Positions 46,019-59,492 are shown, counted from the stretch's first letter. The stretch is 64,000 bases of DNA from Hypomyces perniciosus (GCA_008477525.1 SPDT01000007.1:2294001-2358000); one strand, 5' to 3'. Program-made: numbers and translations. Notes: generated by a model from the sequence alone, not told the origin.

Positions 46019-48965
46019 CTAAGCCGTATTCGTTGTCCTGGGGGGCAAATCCTCCATGTCGTCCATTACACTATCCGAATATGGTTCCGGCTGCACCGGC
46101 GCAGCGTTTTCGCTGTTCTTATTATTCACCGCCTTGAACTTGCTCGGCGTCTTCTTCTTACGGAACTGCTCCTCATCGATACTGGACTCCTCGCCCTCGA
46201 TGACAGTCGGCAGTGGTGTGACTAGTTCGCCATCCTCAATAGGGTCTTGGCTTGCCAGAGTTGCCTTCTTGGACTTCCTCTTAGCTGACGGCCGCTTTGG
46301 GGTGGCCTTCTTAGCAGGAGTTGGCTTCTGTGCTGAAGGTGGTGGCTCCTGGACCAGTGCCGGATCAATGTTCGTCTCCTCATTGGCCACTTGGGTAGTT
46401 TGCCCATCTTCCTCCACGTCAGAGTTCTGAACAAACTCTGCGCTCTTGGATGGTGTCTTCTTGCTAGATACTCCGTTAGACGTGCTGCGTGAGCCAAGTT
46501 GTCTCAAAAGACCCAGCTCCCGCTCATCGTCATCGTAGCCGGCGCCAATGACCTCTGGCATCCCTCCCGTCCGATTATACTCGTTGATGACATATTGTGC
46601 AACTTCCTGCACCACCTTGGATTCCCAATCTGGAACGGTCTGTTTGAGACGATCCCAGAGCAAGACCTGAGCAGCGCGGCTCCATTGGCTGCGGAACTTT
46701 TTATCGAGCAGCTTGGACCATGGGATCTTATCATCGGCTGTGACAGAAGTGGCATTGATCGCCAGGACTAAACGATATTGCTCCTCCTCGTGCATGCTGG
46801 CAAGTTGCTGACGAGCTGTTTCGAGAGTCGAGAATGCTTGCTCGTCTGACTCAATAGGCTTCAATTCTGGCTCATCCATATTTGGCTCCGAGTTGCGGGG
46901 TTTTGATTTTGAGCTGCGAGACTTGGGCTTTTTCTCTCCCCTGGCTCTCATTTGCATGGCCTTCCACTTGGTGATGCACTGCAGTCGACTTCGTGTCCTT
47001 TCCATCTTCTCGCTGATATTTTGCCAGTCGATGAGCTCTTCATTTTGCCTCTGTAGTAGCTGGTTGTTTGGTTCACCCCTACGAAGATCGTCGAGTGTCT
47101 CAATAGCCTCCTGCACATGCTGGGTAAGGCGTGATTCCTCTTCCTCATCCCATGTGTCTTTGCGCTGGTTGGCACCGCACACAATGTAGTTGCGATATCT
47201 GTCCCGGACATCTTCGGGGTGGCGGTTGATGATGGCGGCAATCTTGGACCATGCTGTTCCATGAACATCGGTGAGCGCACTCAGTTCAGCATCTTGTTCG
47301 GGTGTCCATGTGCCTCGCGCAACAAAGTTATGGAATTTCTTGCGTGTAACGTTGATGACCTTTTGTCTCTTGCGATCCGGGCATTGGGCAGCAAGACGCA
47401 GCCAAAGCTCAGCATGTATATCACCAGCCGTCGTACCACCAGGTGCGTGTATCAGCTATGTTCATGTCAATATTATCAGTCAATTTATATGATCCCTTAG
47501 GAGGTCGTCTCACCTCATTCACCTCAAACTGGGTCAGCCCGTGTTCAGCCCCGAAACTTTCCACAATCTGACTGATTCGTGCAAGCTCTTCATCAGTAAA
47601 TCGCCCCTGCGTATAGCTATCGGATTGACTTTGTCGTGGATAGTCATCATCCTCCTCCTCCGCTTCTTCAATATCGCTTCCAATGGGCTGCGAAAATTTC
47701 TCTCGCTTTGGTGTCACCGGCTTGGTTTTCTTTGTTGCACCCTTTGGTCTGCCTCTTGGCTTTGGCGTGTTTGCAGAAGGTGAGGGTAGCTCTGTAAGAG
47801 CTCGTCGGTTCTTTCGAGCAGGAGTCTCCGCAACAGGGACTTGCTCAAAAAACGTCGGCTTTGATTTCTTAACCCGGGTGGATCGCCGCCTTTTTGGACT
47901 TGAGTTGGAGGCATCTTCCTGATTAGCAGAGCTTCCGAGGATGTCATTTGTGCCATTTTCAGTCTCTGGTAACTGATCACTGTTTGGAGCTTGACTGCTG
48001 ACATGTTCACTCCATGCCTGCCGGGCAAGGCTCTCCACGTCATGATCACCATTGAAGCCTCCGGCTGGGTTCTCGAGAGATAACCCGTTCGTCTGATTCT
48101 CGCCAATATTATCTGTTTCCATGACCAGTTCTTGATGGTCCGGATCCCGTGGCGAACCGTCAATTGCCATAGGCGCAACTGCAGCTCGGAAAGGCACGCT
48201 ACCCTCTCTCGAGCGAGCTTCGCCAGACGGACTACGACGGCGGAGACGATCAACAGTGGGAGAAGTCTCGTCAGGATTTGCCACCTGATCCTCATCTATA
48301 GTGTCGATGGCTCCATTTCCAGTGCTCTTGGCTATGCGTAGGAAAGTGGCGGCATGTGCGTCTCGTGAGACGGGTCCTGGGGTCTCTTCCTGCGTTCCCT
48401 GAACCACATCACCGGCTTCTTCGCCATGCGCTTTCCTCTTCTTCCGTCGCTTACCCTCTGCGGAATCAGAGAGCTTGCGTTTCTTCCTTGTTTGTGTAGA
48501 GGGTACAGTTGCCGTTTCAAGGGCTTGCATCTCAGAGGTCAGATCGTCAATCTCAGCGGCCGATGGGTTTAGTCCCATGGGTGCCGTTGGAGCTGATTCC
48601 AGCTCGGGCAAGGAGCCATTGGCGACTTGGCCACCCGGAATATCGGTTCCTTGCAAAGATTTCCTCTTCGATTTCTTGCGCTTCGAGCCAGGAGTTTCAG
48701 TTTCCACAGCGGTGTCGGAGGCGCGAGTCTCCCCCTTTGCCTTCTTCTTTTTGTCGCGTTTCGCGCTCCCAGTTGGCACAGGAAACACTGGCTCTTCTGG
48801 CTTTATCGATTGGAGCACCTGCGATGAGAAGGGGAGCTGTGACGCGTTGCTGTCGAACATTTCGAGATCCCCGAAGTCGGCATCCGCGTCGGCGGCCGCG
48901 CCATTGCTTTCGAACTCTTCGAGACCGTGTAGCCCGTTGGCGGGCCGACCGTCGAGATCAGACAT
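46019..48965 (-). CDS. REB1-like Myb DNA-binding protein
   Basis: Two exons on the minus strand, 47514-48965 and 46019-47455, with a 58-nt intron in phase 0; 962 residues. The frame is open for about 124 codons upstream of 48965, but the first ATG followed by typical acidic sequence (MSDLDGRPAN) is there; MSANTKW, 62 codons earlier, is an alternative. The first ~400 residues are disordered with many KRKKSKRK-type nuclear signals. The DNA-binding core is in exon 2: CPDRKRQKVINVTRKKFHNF, then a Myb repeat GTWTPEQDAEL...RYRNYI at about 532-575, and a divergent second repeat from about 584. This matches the REB1/TTF-1 group, which binds rDNA terminators and promoters. The C-terminus is disordered. 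Confidence 0.88.
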
Positions 48966-49629
48966 TGTGGCGATATGCTCGTCAGCTCCCGAATTGTCGT
49001 CGTCGTCGTTAAGAAGCCGCTGTTCGCGTCCGGCTCGAGGGAACTGTGGTGATGTCTTCAATGGGGATGGCGATTCGGGGACGGGCGGTGAGCCTATCAA
49101 ATACCGCAATTTCGAAGCTATTTGAAAATCGGGCCATTTGGTATTTGCGGACATCGAACAGAGCGTCGCTCTTGAGGTTGCGACTTGACGCTTCAACAGG
49201 CGTTGCCTTTTGCTGATGCTTGGCTTCACCGTGAATCTGTGGCGCAAAAATAATATGGGACAGGGATTTTTGGGGGTTGCGACTTGGGGACGTTGGTGCC
49301 TGGTTGGTGAGGCAGCAGCAGAAAATGTCAGCCACAATTCAATCGCTCCGACAAGTCCAAGTTAGGTAGGTTCGAAATAATATCGACAAAAATTAACAAC
49401 AAAAAGATATGAATTGTCCAGTCTATGCCTTCATTTACAATAGGTGCTATCGTGGTGTACAAAAGCTTTAACAAAATCTACATAATACAAAGAAAATGGT
49501 TGATCGTCGTATCTGTCCATCTAGAGCCCGTCTATCTAGAGCGCATCTCATCGTCCTCTATTTCTCTATCCTGTTCCACGTCTCCTCATCAGCGAGCGAT
49601 ATAGGCCAATTCGCCCTCAATAGTACCAA
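48966..49629. other. Intergenic
   Basis: The 5' flank of the REB1-like gene and the 3' flank of the P-loop gene, both on the minus strand. No separate gene seen. Confidence 0.55.
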
Positions 49630-51613
49630 TTATTTTCCCTCATCGTCATCGGGCTGCTTCAGCTTAACGGTAATGCCCTTGCGATTTGACTCAATCTCAT
49701 ACTGGCCACCCAAAACCAGATCCTTGGCCACCAACTCCCTGGTTCGTCCCAAGCTCTCGATGTCGCTAATTCTCTGTATCGTGTTTTCTAAATGCTCCCT
49801 GAACCCAGGGTCGCTGCATATCTCCCTGAAAGCTACATGCATGGGCACACTACTCGCGCGTACGTCTGCCTGGCTTGTAACGCTGAAAAGGTTCAGGCTG
49901 TCGAGGTCTCGGATGAAGTCGCATCTCGTCATAAGTTCTTGGGCCTTGTGGAAAGGGAATGTCGGTAATAAGTGCCCGACTACTGGATCATATGTGCTAG
50001 CCATTTCATCCTCCTTATCGACGAGTGCTTGAGCTAGGACCATGGCGGCCGCCTAGAAGGGGGGGTATGTCAGTAAGAGATATATGGCACTATGAGCAGT
50101 GGATATAGGATACTCACCGCCCACTTCTGTTGATCCATCACATCATCATCCATCTCTGAGCCCAGGATCCAGCACTGGTTAAGGAACCATTTCTTCTCCG
50201 TCTCCTTGATTTGATCACATGTAGCTAGCATGTCTCGACTCTTAGCTACGCGATTCAGGAAGCTCAGGCGGCCACCGACCCGATCATACACCTCCTCGAG
50301 CTGTTGATGTGTAGGGCGTTCCTTGAAGTATCGCAAACGGTATTTATGCAAAGCGGTAATAGCCTGTTTTTTCGGTAGATCCCTCACAGAAAGAACCTCC
50401 ATGCGTGTGGCCAGGAGCTTCAATCGCTCGTATACCCAGTAGTCGTCCGTGTTGAACACCATGGTAACAAGGTTTGCCGCCGCCCATTGCTCTGCTCGTT
50501 GCTGGAGAAGCTCTATCACATCTCTTCCGTCATCGTTATTCCGAAGAAGATGCATCTGGTTGACAATAAGAACAAGTGGCTTCCGTCGCTTCAGCAACAG
50601 CTTCATGGCCACCTTTTCCAGCTTGTTCAAGGCTCGCTCGATGTCTAGGAGAGCTGTGGTCTCTCGTGGGCCACGTTCGCTGAAATAGCCACCGATGTAA
50701 TCCTCGTGAAACTCGTAGTCCAGTGCCTTGCCCAGACGTATCCTCACAATCTCCAAGTTAGCATGGGCTTCGAACATGGCCACGCCGTCGCCGTCGGTCT
50801 TGCGCATGGCATCAATGAGCATGCTGCTCTTTCCTGTCCCCTTCTCTCCCATGAGCAGATAGTAATGACCGACCTCCCTACCGTCGATGATCCTATCTAC
50901 ATGCGATTGCTCTGGGCGCTGCACCCAGTGTTCATCCGCAGGGCCAGTCTTGTTGGGGACGTCCTTGGCGATTGCGGCCAGGTCGAGAACCGGGTCGCCA
51001 GGTTCAAAAGCATGGGTCATCTTGCTTAGAACGAGCATCTTGTAGCTCTTGTGATAGATATAGCCGGCTGCGGCAAATCCAACACCTAGCACAACGATGG
51101 AGGCCAGTGTGGTTGCAGCACTCTCACCCACCTTTTTGAGTAGAGAGTCTTCTGCCCCTTTCTGACCAGCATACTGATGGGTTGATTCCTGCCATCCTTC
51201 TTCTGAAAAGCAGTTAGCATACCCTACTTTTTCCATGGCACAAAGGCATTTGGTCCAAGGGCCAAGACGGCATGTTGACGGGCGCAATTAATGCTCAAAG
51301 ACGGTTCCTTTGCAACGGCTCTTGTCTCGGTGATACATGGGAGGGCAATTGCGAAGCTGTATTGACGGCGAAGCAACGGCTATCTTGACCATAGTATTCG
51401 CAGCAGGCTCGCTGAGATCGGGCAGAAATGCCCAGAGCTGACAAGGAGAGCAGTGTACGTACCAGTGCTACTTCTTTGAGCATGCTGAGTAGAAAACCGG
51501 GGCCTTTGCCTGCACAGGATTTGCCGCGTCCTTGTGCACCGCCCCGACAGTCTGGGGATAGGCGGCAGGGGGAATTGGCGCGTCAAGCGAAAGCCCTGCT
51601 GCTGTAACATCAT
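49630..51613 (-). CDS. Mitochondrial membrane P-loop ATPase-like protein (fungal AAA-related)
   Basis: Three exons on the minus strand: 51463-51613, 50118-51202 and 49630-50052; 552 residues. Intron 1 is 260 nt, the longest in the window. Exon 1 encodes an Arg/Gln/Pro-rich presequence ending RQRPRFSTQ, a convincing mitochondrial targeting signal. A membrane segment lies at about 82-100, and the P-loop GEKGTGKSS is at 169-177. In the Walker B position the sequence is PLVLIVNQMHLL (259-270), so the usual Asp-Glu are Asn-Gln. Downstream it has QQRAEQWAAANLVTMVFN and a winged-helix-like C-terminus. Matrix orientation is inferred. A function is not known to me. Confidence 0.8.
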
Positions 51614-52757
51614 GTTTGAAGAGTAGATGATGAACTGCTGTGCTTCATGGCTAGAATTTCCGTAGCTTGGAGTCGTCTTGTCTTTGATGGTGCCGATAGA
51701 TCAAGCTTAAAAGAAAGGCCACGAGACAGTACTACGAATGCTCGTATGCCATTAGCAACTGAGCTTTCCCAAAACAATGGAACCTGTGCCAACTTCAGCT
51801 GTCATGGCCCTAGCATTTCTGGGATCAGGGGGCCTCACAGCGAGCTGAATCCACTGAAATCAAAGCTTAGGACGGTTTTCCCGGAGTTGTTGGCGGCCTC
51901 AATAGCGGGACTCCAGCTCGACCCATTCCCGGGCCAGCCTAATCTTTGTGGCGCGTTCCACCCATCGTGCATTCAATACTATTCCTCCCCTGCATGACAC
52001 CCACATACTACTACCTATTATGCGTACTACTCTGAGCAAGGGGACTTCTAATATTACGAGTACTCCGTTTTAATACCAGTATTACATTTTCACGAACATT
52101 TCACTAATACAAAATGCTTCGTTTTCGTCTACACATGTGTCGGAAACAAACGCGCCCTGGTGATAGATTTAGCCTTCTTACTTCAAACTGCAAAACCCAA
52201 ATTTACCACTCAATTATCTCTCTATCCATGTAATTCTCTATGCCCTTACCGGTCTGGAATATCTACGACGTCGAGTCGAGAGTGGTTGCGGTTCAGGTGT
52301 TCCGAGTTCTCAAGTCTGTGTTCTTCGAGCTCTTGTTAATTTAAACTGTATTTCCACTTCGCTAGGACAATAAGAAGCTCTAAATCTGTTCATGACCATT
52401 GATATTAATGGTGGTTAACTCCAACTAATCTTCTTTACAACCAAGCTTCGAATCATTCTCCTATTTGGCAATTCTTCGAGGTTGTGAATCACTCACAGAT
52501 AATACCTGAAAAGATGGTCCCCTCGCTAAGAGGACCAGATGCCACGTGAACTCGAAGTGAGAAGGGTTTCGGGCTGTCAGTCAAAAATTTGGGCAGCTTT
52601 GCCATCTGCACTTTTTTGACAAAAATAAAATTCCACCCCCCTCGTCCCAACTCGGACTTCACTTAGTCACCTTCACCACCCACAACAAAACAACAAAATT
52701 CTCAGCAAAACAGACAACTTTAACACTTGTTTATCATCGAGGAACCCCCTTACAATA
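51614..52757. other. Divergent intergenic region
   Basis: 1.14 kb between the minus-strand P-loop gene and the plus-strand long disordered protein. The last ~100 bases are C/A-rich leader. No gene seen. Confidence 0.6.
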
Positions 52758-55700
52758 ATGCCCCCTTCTCCTTTGGAGCTGGAGGAGTGGTGGCTGACGG
52801 TCGGTCTTGATGCTCTCAAGAAGCTGGTCGACCGTCGCTCCATAGCACAAGCTCCTCAAGAATGCGGGTTTGCCCAGGCAGTTCATCAAAGGCTTCGAGT
52901 CTTTGATAATGACTCTAGGCTCAGAGATGAGCTTCAGTCTCGCATACGCAAAGGTCCGACTTTTAGGCGTCCTGAGCACTTCATTAACCCGCGGAAGAAG
53001 TTGAAAGAAGTCATCCTCATCATCTTCAAGAAGCTTGAGGATGGAGGCCCTGACTATTCCAAAGCGATGGATGGCTTGGGACATCTAGACGCGATAGAGA
53101 TTCATCGACTTCGGCTGCTTGCCACTACGAAGATGGCTCTCGGCAAAGTTACCATCACCACTGACCAAGTCGCCATGATCGAAGAACTAGATCGAACAGC
53201 AACTACCCGCTATGGCCAGTTCCACGTGGGATTTAGAGCATGTGTGAGTCTTGAAATTCCTTCTTCTTCTTTGATAACTTATCTAAATGATGGACCTTTT
53301 CTAGGTATTGTTCCGTGATCTGTCTGAGGAGGTCAACAGCCGAAAGCCTCTCGCTGAAATCATGGCTCGGCTGAACTCACTATTTCCTGCGACCATGCCC
53401 CTGGACACTCCAGATGATATTGATCTCTCCCCATATTCAGCTGGCTTGCGTGATAGCGTTCGGTTCTCTGTGTTCGAACACTTGATGGGCAATGACCCGT
53501 TTAGTGATAAGCAACAACAGACAATCCACACAAAGCTATTCTGCTGGTGTGATATTCCAACATACGCTCTAGCCCATACAGCTTTGATGAGATACTCGGA
53601 AGAGGTACGAAAGCAAGAAGAACTGTGTCTCGAGGTCTTGAACTTGATCGAAACCAAAGCACCCGGCGCTACATCAGGCCCCGTGGACTCTTCACACATC
53701 ACTGCTTCAGATGGCTCGAGAATCATCACGAGTAGCTCTGAGAACAACAATGGAGCCGGCGCCTTGGTCGTCTCTCGCAAGCGAGCTTCATCAAAGTCAA
53801 TCCCGTCTGCTCCTCCTGTGCCAAATCCTCTCCTTCAAGGCATGCCGGGACGAGAAATCTCCCCAGCAAAAACGGACGGAGCTGGCTTTGCCGGAGATAC
53901 AAAAGCACCACCAATTTTGGTGTATCCCCATGACCTTTCGACAACTGAATTTGATCAACACCCACTTGCTAAACATCTCAACCTGAGCTCGAGAGAATTG
54001 GCCCAGTTAGGACTTCTCATTCCCAAGCTACTCTCAAGTCGACGTTTCTAGTATGATCTCGACAGCGAAGACGATGACGAAGGGAACTCGGATTCGAAGT
54101 TTCAGGTGACACAATACGTGAAGCTCCAGAAAAGGAGGTATTCTAGAAGGAGAGATACTGATATCCCTCCTGTACCACCTTTGCCTCCAATCCCGGAAGA
54201 ACTCATGTCTACTATCACGCCCAGTGGTCTCAGTAAGATTCTCCAAAATATACGATCTCGACCTGAGTTGAAGGGGAGAGCACCAGACAAATCCGTCGCC
54301 GATCAGCAGCCGGGTAACAAGCCTAACGCCACCACTGATACTAAAGTCAGGGGAAGAGGAAGACGGAACTCCTCAGTTGGACCTCAACCTGTCAATACAG
54401 GAGTGCGGAAAGGGGATGAAAAGCAAAAGTCGAACGCACAATCTGATCTTAGCAAGGCAGAGACATCTAATGAGCTAGTGTCCAACAAATCACCTAAGCC
54501 AGAAGATCAAAATGACGAATTCTCACAACCGTCGGAGATTTCTCACGAAGACCTAGAAGAACTAGCTTATACGATTTCCAATCCACGGGTTTCCCCTATG
54601 GAGTACACCAGACTTTATTTCCTAGAGAAATCCGCCTCCGAGAGAGAAGGGCGACCTTGTGAGTTGCCTGCACCTGAAAAACTCTGGTTCTGGACTTCAC
54701 GATGGGAGACGTTCTTGGTTATTCCCAAACTACCACCTATCATCAAGAGAACCTTTTCTAAATTTCTTTCTGAAGTTGAAACCGTTCCCGCTGAAGAGGT
54801 TGTAGAAGAAGAGGGTTCTGATGCTGAATCAGTGGCGACGGTGACACCTAAGACCCCAACGACCGATTGTCCACGTCTGTCGCTCAACCTAGGCAACATT
54901 CCATCGTTCTTCCCTTCTCTGATGAACCTTGCTGTCCTCGATTCGGGAAAGCTATCGGATTTGACCGCGTTCGTCGACGAAATTGAGAAACCAGACGAAG
55001 ATGCAACAGTCGAATACGTACCGAATGAAGATGACCGCCTCGTTGCGAAGACAGATACAATGATGCGAGAAGCTTGTGTTGATTCGCCTGGTCCTCTCTC
55101 AGACGCAAATCCCATTACCGAATCGGAGAGCAATAAGGGTGTTAATAAAGCGCTGGTTGCCTCAAAGGCTCTCCATCATGAAGATGGAAGAGACGGACTT
55201 GATCCTGATCACAAAGCTTTCAGCAAAAGCCCAGTCGACATCGAAAACAACAAAGACTACACCATGTGCCCAACTCCTATGGTGGGAGAACATGATGGTC
55301 TCCAGGATGTCGATGACGATCTTTACGACGCCTCTTCAGTCTATTCTCAAGATAGCAACAAGACTGCGTTTTTAGTTGGCCCCAAAGAGAAGGAAGCCGA
55401 AGCTATTCCTCAGACGCCCAAAAAGCCAACTGACGGCGCCACGCTTTCATTGACATTGAACATTGATGAAGTCTCCCCAGCACGTCCTGGCTTACCAACG
55501 AGTTACAGCTGTGCTTCATTTAACTCTATTTCCGAAGCGGCCACATCGATGGCTCACTTCCCTATATCGCCCGAGCATGTATCGCGTCTCACTTCTGAAG
55601 ATATCGTTCAAGAGGTCATAGACAAATCCGGCGGACTTCTGCATCCACAGGATGCTCATCAAGTCCAAGTTGTGCAAAGAGATGGCGGGGGCCAACCGAA

Positions 55701-57552
55701 AGCGTCATCTGCAAATGTTTGGAACACTGGTCGCGAAGTCATGGTTCCAGAGCTTCAGCCGGCACCATTGAGACTACGCCAGAGGCCACCACACTCCGAC
55801 GTGGATGGAAGCACATGGCGCTCTGAAATTGAGTTGAGCTTGCCCAAGCAACTGAAAGCTGAATCACGAAGACAGCATGGCGATAATCCCAGGGAAGCAT
55901 ACCCGGGTATTAAGAGGGACGGTTCTGAGCATTCATCTATGGTTGTCAACTACCACCAGGGAAGCTCCGAGTCTAGCCAAGAATTTGTCCCCGGGAGAAG
56001 TGACATTTTTCCAAGACTCAACAGTTTCTCGGCTCAGCCAAAGACTCCCAAAGTCCGCCGAGCAGTATCTACTATCATTACACCTTCTCAGTCTTCTTAC
56101 TCCAAGGACTGGAAAGAGTCTTCTACGAAGACCGCAGCTAATGACCCTTCAGGCTTCACACCAAGTCACTCGCACTCTAGAAGACGACGATCTGTTGCCT
56201 TGCCTGATTCTCCCACGTTGCCGAATTTCCCAGATTCGTTCATTATCAAGCCTGAGCCCCCGAGAGAGAATAGACAGGCGCCTCAGCCAGTACAGCCAAG
56301 AAAATCGCACAGCATCGCCGCACCCAAGTTACTGGAGACAATGGAATCTCCAGTTGTGACGCATTCTCTGCTTCAAACGATGCGAGATGTTCCCCGAGCC
56401 GAACGAACTACTCAGCCCAGAGCGAAATGGGCTAGCGATATCAAGCCCACAGCAGAAAGTAGCTTTGCTCTTCACAAGGCCAAGAGCCACGACGCTTTTA
56501 CTATCCTCCCGAAGTTCAAGATCATACGTGCCCCCGATGACCCCATCCCCCTCCTCGAACGTGACGACCCCGATGAGAGTTATGACGAGGAAATATCCGG
56601 TCTGCCTCCAGTACGCACCCCTATTGAGGATAGTCATCGATTTTCACTTCAACGATACGACCTGAGTGCTCGTCGTCCGTCGGTTCCTGCTTCGACTCGG
56701 GTTGATCTGTCGGCCAGTCAAGTTACCACTCCGTCGCCTCCGATTCAGAACAAGAGCAGCAAGAATACCGGCACCAAATCTTCTCACACGACGTTTTCCT
56801 CGTTGGGCAGCCTCTTCCGCAGGCGCACTAGACCCCGAGAAGCAGACCCCGTCCCTACCACGCCGAAAACGCCGTCGACAGCCACATCCGCTACGCACTG
56901 GAGACCCTTTGACGAACCACAAGAAGGCCCGCCTTGCACCTCCACCTGGCTCTTCGGTGGCGAGGAGAATCTGAAAGAGAAACAACAGCGTCTCGGATAC
57001 TTCCAGGAGCGAGCGGCACGCGCATCGGCTGAGAATCGAGATCTACGAAGAGAATCGGGGAGTGATGGCAGAAGTTCTCGAGTTGCTAGCACCAGCAGTG
57101 CCACAACCACTACAAGCAAGGAAGAGGTGCGACGCAAGTCGAGTGGTCAGTCGCCTTGGTCGCCTTGGAAGAGCAACAACAGCAGCTACACCACCGATGG
57201 TCTTGCATCACCGCCCCCAATGTCACCTTTGCCACCTGTGCCACCACTTCCACCACTGAGCCAGCTTTCGACTCTGCGAGCTGGTTCTAACAGTGGTATT
57301 GCTGCAAGCAGTGCCGGATCGCCGCCCATTACTCGTCATACTGCCGCCGCTGCTGCTGCTGCTGTTGCTACTGCAGCCCCTCGTTCAGACGAGAACCAAG
57401 GCCAGGCATCGGCGTACAAGACGAAGAAGCCTCGCGGGCTTATAATTGAAACTACAGCCAACAAGCTGCGCAAGGCAAGCAGGGAGGTTCTACGATCGTC
57501 GCGTGGCTCGAGCAGCCCGCCTACCAGCTCTCGGAGAATGCATCACTCGTAA
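52758..57552 (+). CDS. Very long disordered fungal protein, frame interrupted by one TAG
   Basis: Exon 1 is 52758-53243 (162 codons); after a 61-nt phase-0 intron, exon 2 runs from 53305 in one frame to 57552, with a single TAG at 54049-54051. The first part gives 410 residues: a helical N-terminus, then Ser/Pro-rich sequence ending LLSSRRF. Immediately after the TAG the same frame continues for 1166 codons, starting with an acidic stretch (YDLDSEDDDEGNSDS), then PPVPPLPPIP, many SP/TP sites, a basic Ser-rich end, polyproline and polyalanine (57345-57390). No ATG precedes the acidic block, and the first later ATG (54207) would drop 51 codons of coding-like sequence. No catalytic domain is seen; a scaffold or regulatory role is possible. 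Confidence 0.7.
54049..54051 (+). other. In-frame TAG splitting a 4.2-kb reading frame
   Basis: Context TTC TAG TAT GAT. The frame is open for 248 codons before and 1166 codons after. A GTATGA...TTTCAG pair (54051-54105, 55 nt) looks like an intron but splicing it recreates TAG (TA|G). An in-frame GTGTAT...TTTCAG pair (53920-54105, 186 nt) would remove the stop together with 61 sense codons. Confidence 0.85.
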
Positions 57553-58167
57553 GCCCGGAGCACATAGTGGCCACGGCCATGGGGACGGCTCCAGAGGTTT
57601 TGGACATGGTGAGGAAATACTCCGGCGTTGCTAAGGGTTGTGGGCCGGGCGAGGATCTGATAACATTGAATGGTGCTTCTAAAATATGGTGCTCAGGATG
57701 ATGATTTTGACTCTCGGGGTGTGTATACGGTCCGTTCGTGTAATTAATACCTCACAGGTAGTTTGGGGGGAGACGACAACAGAGGCCAGGATGAGATAGG
57801 TACCTAGAGAGTCAATCAAAACGGTTATGGAAAATTGTGAGGCACTACGCAGTAATATCACATCAAGTGATGCAAATCTCATGCCTCCTCGGGCTATGCT
57901 ACTTCTAGTTGCCCTGTCCTTGGGCGTGCAAACCCAACAGCACGCATGCAAGTCCTTTCGTATTATGTTGGACCCTCATTCGTCAAACCTCCGTCTCGGC
58001 ACCCTGGCCCATGAACAATCAGGATCATGCTTAAAGAGGGCATTCCGGACCACACCAACGAGACGGTAGCGAGTGGCGAGTCCGAAGTTTAGAGAGAGAG
58101 AACCTGGAACTGGGCCCTGGCTATCAAGGTGCCCCCGCGAGCAGGGTACTCCATATGTAATACGGAA

Positions 58168-58181
58168 ACTCCGTACGGAGT
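58168..58181. repeat. 14-nt perfect palindrome
   Basis: ACTCCGTACGGAGT, two half-words of the dispersed motif head to head in the opposite order to the palindrome at 58848-58867. Confidence 0.8.
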
Positions 58182-58847
58182 GCAAAGGGAAAACGATGTT
58201 GTAGGAGTCGAAATCAGCCGTAGTACAGAAAGCATCGTGATCTATCGTTGATGTAGTTAGCAGTAGTAGTATGTGCTCCGTATGGACGCCCTTGTAAGCC
58301 CTTATGTCCGAAATCCCTCAGACGCCCCGGCGACCAAGACCTTTCGGTAGGGCAAGCGGGGGTTCCTTCTTGCAGACGTGGGTAACGACCGTGATTTGCT
58401 CGATGCAGCGCAAGATCAGGATCCCAATGCCTAACCCAGCTGCCAAGGCAAGGTCGAAGATCCGCCCCCGAGTTGCCTCACATTAATGCTCAGGCCCAGG
58501 TCCAGGTCCAGCCGCACATTGGGGGAGACGGCCGCCCCCATTCCACTATTGATGCATGGCAGTACTTCTCCCATCACCAACAGCGTGATGTCCGACCCCA
58601 GCTTTCCCCCGCTCTCCGTCGTGGCGGCGCCGCCGCATCATAACATCTCGACTCCGTCTGTAGGCACATACATACTAGTACTACTAATATGTTGTGCTCC
58701 GTGGAGTATTAGTAGCGTTAGTGGTGGTTCCAAGCATGACCATCGGGCCTCGTGTATCTGGAATGGGAGAGGAAACGGCCCCACGCTGTTAGGATCGCCC
58801 TGCCTAACTAGCAGGTAGTACAGAGAGGTAAGGTAGTATCGAATAAT

Positions 58848-58867
58848 AGTACGGAGTACTCCGTACT
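58848..58867. repeat. 20-nt perfect palindrome built from two TACGGAGTA words
   Basis: AGTACGGAGTACTCCGTACT equals its own reverse complement. The two words overlap by two bases. Confidence 0.9.
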
Positions 58868-59492
58868 ACTAGTACTACTACATATGTACGCTTTCGCGTG
58901 GGGGTTTCGCTGGTAAAAGTCCAAGGGAAAAACCAGACAACGGTCTGAACTCCGCTTTCTGTGCTCTGTAAGAGCATCCAATGACGAACAGTTTTCTCCT
59001 GATCATCGGGCTGACGCACTCTTCGGCGGCTTTGTCGTCTCATCTCGTCAGCCTGCATGCGAGAAGAAGAGTGCCTGTAATAAATAATACTACTTCGTAA
59101 GACGGAAAATATTCACGAAAACGACTAACCGTAACAGCCTAGACCAGGCAGAAAACCATAAGGTAAGCTGTGTTTTATTATAAGGTAGGCGTTCTCACTA
59201 GGTACGAGCGGGAACAACTTTTTTTCCGAAAGTCAACTTGGCAACAACTCTGTAATTATCAAACATGTGCCAGTCGGTCAAGAAATCGCCCTAGTACTAC
59301 TACTGCTTTTTTTTTTTCAAGTCATGGGCACGCGGTCCCAGGCTGGCGGTGTTGGTATTTGCCCATTCGGCAGATGATAGTGGCGGATCTGGACCCTCTG
59401 TGTAGATCGTTTCCAAGCCAACACAGCCCAGCTTTCCACTCCCAAGACCAAGGTTTTGGGAGCATGAAGCTGGGAGGGATCTATGTAGGATC

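Noticed and set aside
54051..54105. 55-nt GTATGA...TTTCAG intron that would remove the TAG
   Set aside because: The exon before it ends in TA and the next base is G, so splicing recreates TAG; it also shifts the frame relative to the downstream open sequence.
58304..58640. Gln/His-rich coding-like shards as a gene
   Set aside because: The pieces lie in different frames, with stops between them and no consistent splice pattern.
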